From positions 340,046-404,045 of the forward strand of contig NZ_JACOAF010000030.1 of the NCBI RefSeq assembly GCF_014269285.1: DNA of 64,000 nucleotides. The letters run 5' to 3'. Under the pieces are notes generated by a model. That model saw only the letters and a program-made list of their open reading frames with translations, did not search any database and had not been told where the DNA came from. The position numbers and the translations under genes are program-made. This DNA is from Rufibacter sediminis (lineage in GTDB: Bacteria; Bacteroidota; Bacteroidia; Cytophagales; Hymenobacteraceae). Of this stretch, positions 15,471 to 23,556 are shown piece after piece (position 1 is the stretch's first letter; each line of letters begins with the position of its first letter).

Positions 15471-16181
15471 TTACTTCTTCTTCCGGAAGTAGATGTTGTT
15501 GCTGATGGTTTCCAGTCTGACGGCGGGGCCGCCGTTGTTGACGTTGCCTTTGAGCTGGTACCCCACCATGGGCGCTTGCTGCTTTTTGCCGGCCAGGTCA
15601 ATGGGAAGATCAGAGTAGACTTCACCCGTGATGGTTTTCAGGGCGACGGTGGCGCCTTGCTGGGTGGGCCAGTCCATGTCCACGAAACCGCTGATGGATT
15701 TGGCGTTCACGGTGCCGCTGAGGCCGCGGAGTTCCAGGTTGCCGTTGATGGTTTCTAGGGTGAGGTTGGTCTCGCGGGGCAGGAAGATCTCGTAGTCAAT
15801 GCGGGTGCACACGCCGTTTTTCTTCTTCCCGTTGACGTAATTCCCGAAGGTAGTGGTCGCGCCATCGGGGCAATCGCCTTCGTAGGTGCTGTTCTTCAGG
15901 AGTTCCTCGTTCAGATCGGCGGTGACGTTGAGCTGGTCTTGGCCGGGGTCAAAGGTGAGTTGCAGGGCCTGGTTCAGTTGGCCGCCGTTGATCTCGTACG
16001 TCACTTTCACGTAGGCGTCCTTTTTGTCCCAGGCGGTCACTTTCACCTCGTCCCCGAACTTCAGGTTCAGGTGCACTTTTTTGGAGGCGGGCACCGCCAG
16101 GGTTTTCTCCACCATTTTTTTCTGGGCATGGAGGTTCCCTATGCCCAGCAAGAGCAGGGCCAACACTAGTAAATTTTTCAT
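15471..16181 (-). CDS. Secreted DUF4097-like adhesin/beta-helix protein 1
   Basis: 236 aa with a signal peptide (MKNLLVLALLLLGIGNLHAQ). The mature part is all-beta: repeated short strands such as HLNLKFGDEVKVTAWDKK, LTLETINGNLELRGLSG, AKSISGFVDMDWPTQ and ALKTITGEVYSDL. The T-I-x-G-x-[IV] repeats are typical of DUF4097 and related adhesin-like right-handed beta helices. It carries two Cys (in EGDCPDG and NGVCTRI). It is the last gene of a sigma / anti-sigma operon and is 28 bp after a related gene with the same C-terminal NNIYFRKKK / SDIFIRKKK ending. It is probably an envelope component of the regulon; its activity is unknown. Confidence 0.8.
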   Translation of the reverse strand: MKNLLVLALLLLGIGNLHAQKKMVEKTLAVPASKKVHLNLKFGDEVKVTAWDKKDAYVKVTYEINGGQLNQALQLTFDPGQDQLNVTADLNEELLKNSTYEGDCPDGATTTFGNYVNGKKKNGVCTRIDYEIFLPRETNLTLETINGNLELRGLSGTVNAKSISGFVDMDWPTQQGATVALKTITGEVYSDLPIDLAGKKQQAPMVGYQLKGNVNNGGPAVRLETISNNIYFRKKK

Positions 16182-16209
16182 AAGGAGTGGATTTTAGATG
16201 CCTGAGAGG

Positions 16210-17073
16210 TTATTTCTTTTTCCGGATGAAGATGTCGCTGGAGATGGTCTGGATGCTCATTTGCACCCCGCCGCCGTTGACTTTGCCGGCGATGTTGCCG
16301 CCACCGCCCACCAAGGCTAATTCCTGATCATCGTCCTTTTTGCGCTGCAGCTCAATGTCAAAGTCGGTGTAGATTTCGCCCTGCATGGAGTTCAGTTTGA
16401 AGTTGGCCTTGTCTTTGGCGGGCAAGGTGATGTCTATGTCCCCGCTCACGGTGGAAATAGCGCTGGGTTTGCTCTGGTTCAGCGAGGAGAAAATGACCTT
16501 GATGGAGCCGCTGGTGTTGTTGGCGATGACCGGCCCGGAGACGTTGGTTAAGGTGGCCTCGGAGTTATTCAGCTTCAGTTCAATCTCGCCCTCCAGATCA
16601 GCAATGGAGATGTCGCTTCCCTCCCAATTGGTTTCTTTGTACACCACGGCGGCGTTTTTGGGAATCCGGATGACGTAATCGATATCGGCCCGCGACGCTT
16701 TGGTGATGGAGAGGACGTTGTCTTTTTTGGTCACCGACAGGCCCATATTGGTATTGTCCTCTACCTGGTTGTAAAGCGGTTTCAGGCCTTCGGCCCGTTT
16801 AGGTGGCGCGCTGTAGTCCTTGGTTTCAATGATCACCTCATCGCCGGAGTGGCCAATGATCTTGACGTTGCTCTTGAACATGGAGAGTTGCACGCGCGCG
16901 TCTTTGCCGTTGCCCAGCTTCACTTTGTAGGTGCGCAGGTTATTTTCCTGCGGGGTCGCCTGTGGCGTTACGGTAGAAGTGGACGGACTATCTGCGGCGG
17001 TTGCTTTTTCTGCGACAAGGCAGTTCCCGGTGAGCATGAGCAGGGCCCATGCCAGTACAAATGGTTTTTTCAT
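16210..17073 (-). CDS. Secreted DUF4097-like adhesin/beta-helix protein 2
   Basis: 287 aa from ATG 17073, giving the signal MKKPFVLAWALLMLTGNCLVA; the longer frame overlaps the upstream gene. After a Ser/Thr/Pro linker, the beta-rich domain shows VQLSMFKSNVKIIGHSGDEVIIETKDY, DISIADLEGEIELKLNNSEATLTN, then AISTVSGDIDITLPAKDK and LNSMQGEIYTDFDIELQ, again the DUF4097 repeat pattern. The C-terminus IQTISSDIFIRKKK matches the ending of the downstream paralogue. The two genes are probably a tandem duplication, transcribed with the sigma factor. The function is unknown. Confidence 0.8.
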   Translation of the reverse strand: MKKPFVLAWALLMLTGNCLVAEKATAADSPSTSTVTPQATPQENNLRTYKVKLGNGKDARVQLSMFKSNVKIIGHSGDEVIIETKDYSAPPKRAEGLKPLYNQVEDNTNMGLSVTKKDNVLSITKASRADIDYVIRIPKNAAVVYKETNWEGSDISIADLEGEIELKLNNSEATLTNVSGPVIANNTSGSIKVIFSSLNQSKPSAISTVSGDIDITLPAKDKANFKLNSMQGEIYTDFDIELQRKKDDDQELALVGGGGNIAGKVNGGGVQMSIQTISSDIFIRKKK

Positions 17074-17095
17074 AAAAGTAGCAGTATATGCGTGG

Positions 17096-18025
17096 CTAGA
17101 TAAGGGTGCCAAGACCCTCTTGTGCTTTGTATTTGACAATTGGCAATAAGTCTTCTTTGTGCATGAGCATCTCCAACTGTGACACCGCGGCGGCCTCTTT
17201 CAGTTTCACCACCATCTCAATGAGGGTGAGTTGCATGAGCGGCTCGGTCTGGGTGCCCAGAGCCTGGATGAACGCCTTCCGGACTTCTTTGTGGTCTTTG
17301 AACTGATACAGGGCCTCGCAGGCGGCCAGCCGCACATTCAGGTTACCGTCTTGGTTCATGGTCTTTACCAGCAGTTTGATGACTTTCTTGCTTTCCTGGG
17401 GCGTGAGTCCTTCGGTTTTCAGGTTCTGGGTCACCAGTTGCAGCCGGTCACTCGCCGAGGCACTTCTCACTGTTGCATGGGCCGTCAACACGTGTTTTAC
17501 CGGTTCTCTTCTGGAAGCAACAAAGTTTTCTTCTACTGGCTCTGGAGTAACCGTGCCCGTTGCCGTATTCTCTGGATTCTCTGCCGGAGCGTAGGGTTCC
17601 ACCTGCTGCGGATTGGTTTCCGGAGCTTTCTGCTGCAAAGCCACCGCCGGAGCAGTGCTGCCGGGAACATTGGCTGTCTCTTTGAAGTAATTCCCGGTCC
17701 AGAACGCGATGATGAGTAAACTGATGCTGGCGGCAATCTGCCAGACATAGGTCCTGAAGAAGCTGTTCTCCGCCTTTGAGGCAACTTTATCAGCCGTCAA
17801 TGCCGGTTGCTCGATCTTCTCAAACAGCCAGTCATCGGCTAAAAACTTGTCTAGTTGCACCTCCTGCTCCTGCCTATAGAACTGGAACTGCGCGGCGTGC
17901 GCTTTGAGGGTGTCTGGCAACAGCTTGGTCTGCCGGAAGAAGTCTCTCAGCTGGTCTTCTTCCTCTAAGGACGTGTCCCCGTTGTAGTACTTCTCCAGTA
18001 AGGTTTCTATCTGTTCAAACTGCAT
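17096..18025 (-). CDS. Membrane anti-sigma-like protein with periplasmic HEAT repeats
   Basis: 309 aa. The N-terminal 85 residues are helical and acidic (EQIETLLEKYYNGDTSLEEEDQLRDFF), the form seen in Bacteroidota anti-sigma or zinc-less anti-sigma proteins. One membrane span follows at residues 97-113 (IAASISLLIIAFWTGNYF), then a Pro/Thr/Glu linker (about 120-185) and a helical-repeat domain at about 205-309 (VRLAACEALYQFKDHKEVRKAF, LTLIEMVVKLKE, VKYKAQEGLGTL) recognisable as HEAT repeats. It overlaps the sigma gene by 11 bp. The role as anti-sigma is inferred from position and topology. Confidence 0.8.
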   Translation of the reverse strand: MQFEQIETLLEKYYNGDTSLEEEDQLRDFFRQTKLLPDTLKAHAAQFQFYRQEQEVQLDKFLADDWLFEKIEQPALTADKVASKAENSFFRTYVWQIAASISLLIIAFWTGNYFKETANVPGSTAPAVALQQKAPETNPQQVEPYAPAENPENTATGTVTPEPVEENFVASRREPVKHVLTAHATVRSASASDRLQLVTQNLKTEGLTPQESKKVIKLLVKTMNQDGNLNVRLAACEALYQFKDHKEVRKAFIQALGTQTEPLMQLTLIEMVVKLKEAAAVSQLEMLMHKEDLLPIVKYKAQEGLGTLI

Positions 18026-18524
18026 AGTTTTCCATCTTTAAAAGTCCGTCACGCACACTTTTCCGGGCTCTGGAAAGCGCCACCCGAATGGCATTGACCT
18101 TCACGCCCGTGACTTGCTCTATCTCCTCGTAGCCGTACCCTTCCACATCGCGGAGGTGCAGGATCAGGCGTTGCTGCTCGGGTAGGAGTTTCACGAGTTC
18201 CTGCACCTTATTCACCTGGTCGGTGAGTTCGTAGCGCTGGTACGGGTTCGCCTCCGCAGAGTCCAGCTCCATGCCCACCACATCTACCATGTGCTTGTGC
18301 TTGCGGCTTTTGAGTTTATCCAGGCACAGGTTTTTGGTGATGCTCATGGCGAAGGCCTCAATGCTGGCGTAGGCGTGGAGCTTGTGTTTGTTGGACCAGA
18401 GTTTCAGGAAAACATCCTGCAAGATATCCTCGGCCTCTTCCTTGTTCTGCAACAGGAACAGCGCCATTCTGTACAGCTTCTGCTTGGCCGGGAGTACCTT
18501 GGTTTTAAACTCTTGTAAGTCCAT
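18015..18524 (-). CDS. ECF-type RNA polymerase sigma factor
   Basis: 169 aa. Region 2 shows YRMALFLLQNKEEAEDILQDVFLKLW and AFAMSITKNLCLDKLKSRK; region 4 shows LPEQQRLILHLRDVEGYGYEEIEQVTGV and NAIRVALSRARKSVRDGL, the helix-turn-helix that reads the -35 element. There are no extra domains. It is the first gene of a four-gene operon; it overlaps its presumed anti-sigma by 11 bp, and the two surface beta-helix genes follow. An ECF factor often autoregulates; a 20-bp dyad at 18566-18585 is upstream. Confidence 0.93.
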   Translation of the reverse strand: MDLQEFKTKVLPAKQKLYRMALFLLQNKEEAEDILQDVFLKLWSNKHKLHAYASIEAFAMSITKNLCLDKLKSRKHKHMVDVVGMELDSAEANPYQRYELTDQVNKVQELVKLLPEQQRLILHLRDVEGYGYEEIEQVTGVKVNAIRVALSRARKSVRDGLLKMENYAV

Positions 18525-18565
18525 TCAATAACAGAGACGACGGCGAGAGGAAGTCATTACAGCAG

Positions 18566-18585
18566 TTTCAAAATAAATTTTGAAA
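18566..18585 (-). promoter_or_regulatory. Dyad upstream of the sigma operon
   Basis: TTTCAAAAT-AA-ATTTTGAAA, perfect 9-bp arms, 41-61 bp upstream of the sigma-factor start codon. It is in the right place for an operator or core promoter of the operon. Function inferred from symmetry and position only. Confidence 0.4.
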
Positions 18586-18586
18586 T

Positions 18587-18611
18587 AGTTCTGAGTCTTG
18601 AGTTCTGAGTT
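18587..18611. repeat. 7-bp tandem array (AGTTCTG/AGTCTTG)
   Basis: AGTTCTG, AGTCTTG, AGTTCTG, AGTT: about 3.5 heptamer units upstream of the sigma operon. The same heptamer type appears at 18699, 28327 and 51066. Confidence 0.75.
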
Positions 18612-18625
18612 AAGGAGAGAGCAGG

Positions 18626-18662
18626 CGTTTTGAGCCTGTTTTCGGGAAATAGGGCAAAAACG
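18626..18662. repeat. Family A nested palindrome copy
   Basis: CGTTTTGAGCCTGTTTTCG, GG, AAATAGGGCAAAAACG. It lies 61 bp 3' of the EamA-type transporter stop and between two heptamer arrays. Confidence 0.8.
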
Positions 18663-18698
18663 TCAAGACAAACGAGGAATATGTCAATGTAGCAAAAA

Positions 18699-18725
18699 GA
18701 CTCAGGACTACAGACTCAGGACTTA
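18699..18725. repeat. 7-bp tandem array (GACTCAG/GACTACA)
   Basis: GACTCAG, GACTACA, GACTCAG, GACTTA. It abuts and overlaps the stop codon of the transporter gene. It is in reverse orientation to the array at 18587. Confidence 0.75.
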
Positions 18726-19589
18726 TTTCAGCAAGATAATCATCACAGAACCGGCCAGCATGATCACGGCGCCCAGCAGTTTCTTAAGGATGTTGGTCTC
18801 CTGGAAAAACCGGTAGCCCAGCCCAATGCTCACCAAGGTAGAAAGCTGAAACAAAGCCAGGGCGTATCCCACCGGCAGGTGCTCAAAGGTGTAATTGGTG
18901 GTGAACTGCATCAGGCCGATGCAGAGGACCAGAAACAAGTACTTCCAAAGCTTGGCAGATTTGAACTCGTTTCTGAAAAATTGGCGGTTAACCGGGTAAG
19001 CAAACGTGATGAATGCCGAAAAGAAAGCCCCAAACCAACACCAGCTGATGAACGAGATCATGGGCGAGGAATACAGGATGGTATTCTTGATGAAGACCGC
19101 CTCAATAGCCGCCAGCACCATGGCCCAAATCCGGAACTGAATACCCGGCTGTTTTAAAAGCCGCCAGGAGAATTTTTCATCGGTGGTGTCTAGCACAAAG
19201 TAGCTGCCGCCCACAATGAGCCCCATGCCCGCCACGCCCCAGTGCGTAGGAAACTCCTGCAACAGCACCATGCCAGCCAGTAACCCAATCACCGATTTGT
19301 AGGCGTTGATAGGCCCCAGCACCGAGAGGTCACCCGCTTGCAGCGCCCGTACCAGAAACCCGTTGCCCAACGCTCCCAACACGCCCACCACCCCTGAGTA
19401 CAGCCAGAACTCCACCGGCAACGCCCACCAGTCCACCCAAACGGCCGGCACCCCGCACACGATGCTCAGCAGGAAGTAGGCCATAAAATTGATGATCAGC
19501 GGATGGCTTCCGGCGGCGGCTAATTGCTTTTGAAAAACATTCGCTACCGGGTTGGAAAGGATTCTGAGGAGAACGGCCAGGAAGATCAA
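18723..19589 (-). CDS. EamA/DMT-superfamily transporter
   Basis: 288 aa, about ten hydrophobic spans arranged as two five-helix halves (first half to about 143, for example WLYSGVVGVLGALGNGFLVRALQ; second half from about 150). DMT exporters carry metabolites such as amino acids or sugars across the inner membrane; the substrate cannot be told. Conserved spots include PVGYALALFQLSTLVSIGLGYRFFQE near the C-terminus, typical of the last EamA motif. The stop lies inside a 7-bp tandem array. It is monocistronic. Confidence 0.85.
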   Translation of the reverse strand: MIFLAVLLRILSNPVANVFQKQLAAAGSHPLIINFMAYFLLSIVCGVPAVWVDWWALPVEFWLYSGVVGVLGALGNGFLVRALQAGDLSVLGPINAYKSVIGLLAGMVLLQEFPTHWGVAGMGLIVGGSYFVLDTTDEKFSWRLLKQPGIQFRIWAMVLAAIEAVFIKNTILYSSPMISFISWCWFGAFFSAFITFAYPVNRQFFRNEFKSAKLWKYLFLVLCIGLMQFTTNYTFEHLPVGYALALFQLSTLVSIGLGYRFFQETNILKKLLGAVIMLAGSVMIILLK

Positions 19590-19749
19590 AGCAGTGAATC
19601 AGGTTGAGAGCCCGTTGATTTGGGTGAAGGTAGAGAAGAAGGGTCAAACGCAGTAATCCTTTGAAAGACAGATCTGATCGGCGTTTACAACATAAGGAGC
19701 TTAAGCACCACTTAAACTTATTATGGGTGTCGTACCGGAGAGCTTTCCT

Positions 19750-20226
19750 TTATTTTAGACTGTTCTTGTGTATTGCTAAGATTCCAATCCCTGTATCAGT
19801 TGTTTCCTCTAAGTGATTTTCCTTGATTAGAAAAGATCTACTATTAAACTGGTTGCTCACCTTGGGGTTATTGGTTGAAGTAATAAACAAGGTGTCTTGT
19901 TTTACTTCAAACGTCCCTGTAGTTTCCACTTTTCTGAAGCCACCTAATTCAAAGGTTCTATCAGCATAAAGCTTCAGCAAGATACCTCCAATGGGTGCTT
20001 CTCTATGGGCAACTAATACTTCTTCTTTGTCTTCAGTGTTATAGGAGAAAAACAGCTCTTCAATAAGCAGAAATGAGCTTAGCGCTACTACTGCTACGAG
20101 AAACGAGACAGCGGCATTCCTTGCTCTTGATTTAACCCTTTTTAGTAGGTAGCCCAGCAAGAACGTAATGGTAAGCAGGCAACAGACTATTACCACCAGT
20201 GCTATTAGTAGAAATGCGATCTCCAT
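19750..20226 (-). CDS. Membrane-anchored protein of unknown function
   Basis: 158 aa. Two hydrophobic segments, residues 3-29 (IAFLLIALVVIVCCLLTITFLLGYLL) and 39-60 (AVSFLVAVVALSSFLLIEELFF), are followed by a periplasmic beta-rich domain: GGILLKLYADRTFELGGFRKVETTGTFEVKQDTLFITS, the pattern of lipocalin-like stress proteins (F-x-L ... G-T-[FY]-x-x-x-[DN]-T-[LI]). The composition is more AT-rich than its neighbours. I do not recognise a named family. Confidence 0.65.
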   Translation of the reverse strand: MEIAFLLIALVVIVCCLLTITFLLGYLLKRVKSRARNAAVSFLVAVVALSSFLLIEELFFSYNTEDKEEVLVAHREAPIGGILLKLYADRTFELGGFRKVETTGTFEVKQDTLFITSTNNPKVSNQFNSRSFLIKENHLEETTDTGIGILAIHKNSLK

Positions 20227-20311
20227 AAAACAGGTTTACTTCCATTAAAAGCGAGAACGAACCAACACACCACGATAGAAAGAGAGCAGGCTTCTGTTCC
20301 ACGCTCCTACT

Positions 20312-20350
20312 TGTTTTGGCCCCGTTTTCAAAAAAACAACCCTAAAACGC
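20312..20350. repeat. Family A nested palindrome, next to a stop codon
   Basis: TGTTTTGGCCCCGTTTTC, AA, AAAAACAACCCTAAAACGC. It ends 1 bp before the stop codon of the gene at 20352. Confidence 0.85.
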
Positions 20351-20351
20351 A

Positions 20352-20684
20352 TCACACCCACAGCCGCCGGATCAGGTACCCAGACAGGGCGCTCACGCCT
20401 CCCACAATTCCGCCGATGAGCACGGTGGCGGCCATCAGAATCCAGGGGGAGTTGACGGTGAGCATGGCGGCTACGCGGTTGCTCAGAAGACCATCGGTGA
20501 CGAGGTGCCAGAACAGCGCCGCGCCCAGCCACGTGAGCCCGATGGCCAGGAAACCCGAGAGAAACGCCTGCCCGCCGTACTGCGCCTTCCAGAACGCCAA
20601 CCCGAAGCACACAAGGGCAATGCTCCACCACGGCAAAAAGAACTGAACCAACAGGCTGAGGAGAAAGATGAGGAGGAAGAGCAT
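20352..20684 (-). CDS. Small membrane protein, penicillin acylase operon
   Basis: 110 aa. Hydrophobic segments at about 2-32 (LFLLIFLLSLLVQFFLPWWSIALVCFGLAF), 39-63 (FLSGFLAIGLTWLGAALFWHLV) and 80-103 (ILMAATVLIGGIVGGVSALSGYLI) give three or four membrane spans. The gene starts 2 bp after the stop codon of the penicillin acylase gene, so they form an operon. No family is recognised; many Bacteroidota have a small membrane protein in this position, so it may help acylase localisation, but this is speculation. Confidence 0.7.
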   Translation of the reverse strand: MLFLLIFLLSLLVQFFLPWWSIALVCFGLAFWKAQYGGQAFLSGFLAIGLTWLGAALFWHLVTDGLLSNRVAAMLTVNSPWILMAATVLIGGIVGGVSALSGYLIRRLWV

Positions 20685-20686
20685 GG

Positions 20687-23095
20687 TTAGTTTTTCTTTA
20701 AGGTCCAGGTAACGGAGGTGGCAGCTGGTCTATCGTTCGGAGCGCGCAGGAACAGCAAGGGGTGGAGTTTTCCGCCTTGCCAATCGTTGAGCAGGTTGTC
20801 ATAGAAGCGGCTGCCGGGGTTGCCGCTCTGCCCGCCGGGGTACACGCCCCAGGCCTGCAACTGCGGCCCCATCTGCACCACCATCCGCCAGGAAGGGCCG
20901 TGGCTGCCATTGAGGGCATTGATGGAATTGGCGCTTCCGCCCGCGTGCAGTTGCTGCCCGGAACCCGGCAGCTGCGCCATGTGCCGGATATGTGAGTTAC
21001 GGGCGTTGCCCCACAGCCACTCCTCGCCGCCCACGCCCAGACTATCGGTGACCGCTTTGAAGGTGCGGTTGACCAGATCGGCCAGGGTTTCTTTCTGCGG
21101 GGTAGTTGCGTCATCGTACCACCGGCTTCGGGGCACCTGTTGGATCATCTGCACCGTTCTATCCCGGGCGGGCGCTTTGAAGGTATCGGCGGGGAAGTCA
21201 TCGCTCCAGATGGCGCGGGCCAGGGCTTGAAACCATTCCTCAAAAAGCGAGGGCGCTATTTTATCGGGTTCAAAGCGATAATCCCAACTCGCCAGAAGCT
21301 GATACGCCTTGCGTTGGGTACCGGTGAGGGAATCCTGTTTCACCAGTTTCAGCAGAGTAGGCAGCACGTTGCGAGGAACAAAGCTGTAGGTGTCCGTTTG
21401 CATCAGCCGGAAAGAATCAGGCGTGGCCTGGGTCATGGCCGAGAGGCGCTGGTTGATGCGGGCGCTCCGCTCGTAACCGGCAAAACTGGAGCCCAGGTAA
21501 TACGGGTAATCTTTGGGGCTCACCGGAGTCTGGTTAGCCGAGCTCACGAAGCCCCGTTTGGGATTGACCACCTGCGGCACCTGGTCCATGGGTACCCAGC
21601 CCTGCCAATCGTGCGCGGGGTTAGAGCCATCCAGCAGGAACTTGCCTTGCCCGGGCCACTTGAGCGGGTACAGGCCGTTGGAGACAATGGCGATGTTCTG
21701 CGAATCGGCGTAGACGAAGTTGAAGGCCGGGGCCGCCCAGGTCGTCAATGCCTGCCTGAACTCAGGGTACGTTTTGGCCCGGTTGACCAGGAGCAGCGTT
21801 TTCAGCTCGTTCTGCGCTTCATGGGCAATCCAGCGGACGGCGTGCCCGGTAGGCGTGTTGCCGCTCCGGAACGCTTTCTCGTGGGGCAAATACGCTACTG
21901 GTCCGTGGTGGGTGTACAACACGGTGTCAGCGATATCCGGCCCGCCTTTTACACTGATGTTCTCCACCACGCGGCGCACCGGCTTCCATTGGTTATCATG
22001 CCAGTACTGCTGCCGTTTCGCGTCTTTGAATTTGATCTCGTACCAGTCCAGCACATCGGCGCCTACGTTGGTCATGCCCCAGGCAATGTGCTCGTTGAAC
22101 CCGATGCCCACGCCCGGCGCGCCCGGAATAATCACCCCGTAGCTGTTGATGCCGGGGGCGTGCAGTTGTACCACGTGCCAGATAGAGGGCAGACTTAAGT
22201 TCAAATGCGGGTCTGAGGCCAGCAGCGGGTAACCGTTGGCGGTACGCGCGCCCGTGACGGCCCAGTTGTTACTGCCCAGGTTCTCGGGTTTCTGCCGCTC
22301 TAGCGTATGGAACGCCACGCCGGCCATGAACTCTGCGGGCGTAGGCGGAATAGGCAACGGTTTAAAGCTAGGCCGGGTGCCTACCGGAACAATAGGCTCC
22401 TCCTGAAACGGGTACTCCGGGAACAGGTCCTGGACGATGTCTGCGCCGTACTTGCGGAGGTTGTTGGTCATGCGCAGGTCATCTGAATACCCGGTCATGT
22501 CATAGGCGAGCATCTTGAGCAGCAGCGCAATTTTGAGCGGACTCCAGGGCTCCGGGGCGTAATGCAGCAGCTTGTATTCAAACGGATACTCGTGCGCCGA
22601 GAGCTGCGCTATGTAGGCGTTCACCCCCGCCGAATACGCCTCCAGCACGGCCCGCGTCTGCGGATCGGCCTGCATCTGGGCCAGAGATTTTTTGGCAGCG
22701 GTCACCATTCCCATCCGGCGCTGGTACCGGTCCATCTCCAGGGCACGGTCGCCTATGATTTCCGACAATCGGCCGGCGGCCGCATGGGTCATGAACTCCA
22801 TCTGCCACAGCCGGTCTTTGGCCGTGAGGTAGCCCTGGGCGTAGTAGAGGTCATGGTCGTTTTGCGCGAAGATGTGCGGCACCCGCAAGGAGTCAAACCG
22901 GACCTGCACCGTCGCTTTCAAGCCTTCCATCGTGAGTTCCTCGGAGGCAAAATCATCATCAGAACCGCTGCGCCAGAACCCTTCGTACGGGCTCAGGAAT
23001 GGCCCCAAAGCGGGCACCACGCCGTACGTGCGGTTTAGCCCGTAGATGAGTAAAACAGTCAGGAAAACGGCGAGAATGGCTTTGATCCATTTCAT
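20687..23095 (-). CDS. Penicillin acylase family protein (Ntn hydrolase)
   Basis: 802 aa. A membrane/signal segment at residues 4-20 places the enzyme in the periplasm. Family members are made as precursors that self-cleave to an alpha chain and a beta chain with N-terminal Ser; the processing site is here at G274-S275-N276-N277-W278 (ENLGSNNWAVTG), so Ser275 is the nucleophile. Other typical stretches are VRFDSLRVPHIFAQNDHDLYYAQGYLTAKDRLWQM, PLLASDPHLNLSLPSIWHVV and GWVPMDQVPQVVNPKRGFVSSANQ. Hydrolysis of amide bonds such as acyl-homoserine lactones or beta-lactam side chains is usual for the family; the natural substrate here is unknown. The length is normal. Confidence 0.93.
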   Translation of the reverse strand: MKWIKAILAVFLTVLLIYGLNRTYGVVPALGPFLSPYEGFWRSGSDDDFASEELTMEGLKATVQVRFDSLRVPHIFAQNDHDLYYAQGYLTAKDRLWQMEFMTHAAAGRLSEIIGDRALEMDRYQRRMGMVTAAKKSLAQMQADPQTRAVLEAYSAGVNAYIAQLSAHEYPFEYKLLHYAPEPWSPLKIALLLKMLAYDMTGYSDDLRMTNNLRKYGADIVQDLFPEYPFQEEPIVPVGTRPSFKPLPIPPTPAEFMAGVAFHTLERQKPENLGSNNWAVTGARTANGYPLLASDPHLNLSLPSIWHVVQLHAPGINSYGVIIPGAPGVGIGFNEHIAWGMTNVGADVLDWYEIKFKDAKRQQYWHDNQWKPVRRVVENISVKGGPDIADTVLYTHHGPVAYLPHEKAFRSGNTPTGHAVRWIAHEAQNELKTLLLVNRAKTYPEFRQALTTWAAPAFNFVYADSQNIAIVSNGLYPLKWPGQGKFLLDGSNPAHDWQGWVPMDQVPQVVNPKRGFVSSANQTPVSPKDYPYYLGSSFAGYERSARINQRLSAMTQATPDSFRLMQTDTYSFVPRNVLPTLLKLVKQDSLTGTQRKAYQLLASWDYRFEPDKIAPSLFEEWFQALARAIWSDDFPADTFKAPARDRTVQMIQQVPRSRWYDDATTPQKETLADLVNRTFKAVTDSLGVGGEEWLWGNARNSHIRHMAQLPGSGQQLHAGGSANSINALNGSHGPSWRMVVQMGPQLQAWGVYPGGQSGNPGSRFYDNLLNDWQGGKLHPLLFLRAPNDRPAATSVTWTLKKN

Positions 23096-23172
23096 AGAGG
23101 CAGCGGGCAGCGGTGGAATCTTTGGGGGAAGATAGTTTCTTCCTCAGGCAAAGGCAAGCCGAGGAGGATCAT

Positions 23173-23215
23173 TCTGTTTTAAGCCTGTTTTCCGGAAAAG
23201 AGGCCCAAAGCGGAG
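23173..23215. repeat. Family A nested palindrome copy
   Basis: TCTGTTTTAAGCCTGTTTTC, CG, GAAAAGAGGCCCAAAGCGGAG. It lies 78 bp upstream of the penicillin acylase start, without a nearby stop codon. Confidence 0.8.
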
Positions 23216-23306
23216 TGATACCCGTCCATCAGGACATCGGCTTGCCGGGAGTGGCGTCGCCTGATGACAACGCACAACAGCCGACCTTTCAGGCACCAGA
23301 ATCATG

Positions 23307-23483
23307 CAGGGGCAATCCCTTGTGGCTGCCCTCCGTTATGCCAGAGCGATGCTGGTTCTTCAACGGCCTGGTCATCCCCCTACCCCCTTCAAAGGGGGAC
23401 ATTCAGAGAGTAGCCGTTGCTCTACTCAACAAGCAAGGCTGCGAGCTTCCCGGGATAGGGCAACCACAAGGGATTGCCCCTAC
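23307..23483. repeat. Family B composite repeat, copy 2 (intact)
   Basis: Inverted ends: CAGGGGCAATCCCTTGTGG and AGGGCAACCACAAGGGATTG-CCCCTAC. Internal blocks are TCATCCCCCTACCCCC-TTCAAAGGGGG-ACATTCAGAGAG, AGCCGTTGCTCTACT and CTTCCCGGGATAGGG. It is colinear with copy 1 at 14999-15350 but without the 170-bp insertion. It occupies most of the gap between the acylase and Spy-like genes; otherwise this gap has no gene. Confidence 0.8.
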
Positions 23484-23507
23484 CAAACGCACCCCTATAG
23501 ACACAAA

Positions 23508-23532
23508 AAAGCCGGAGGGTTACTCCGGCTTT
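23508..23532 (-). terminator. Rho-independent terminator of the Spy-like gene
   Basis: AAAGCCGGAG-GGTTA-CTCCGGCTTT, perfect 10-bp arms; on the minus strand the hairpin is followed by a run of T. It lies 24 bp 3' of the stop codon at 23557. Confidence 0.9.
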
Positions 23533-23556
23533 CGTGCTTGCAATAAATTGAATGGA

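Noticed and set aside
21140..22198. 352-codon open frame on the plus strand opposite the penicillin acylase gene
   Set aside because: It is a shadow of the acylase frame, which has a complete Ntn-hydrolase motif set. No start context or domain in the plus frame.
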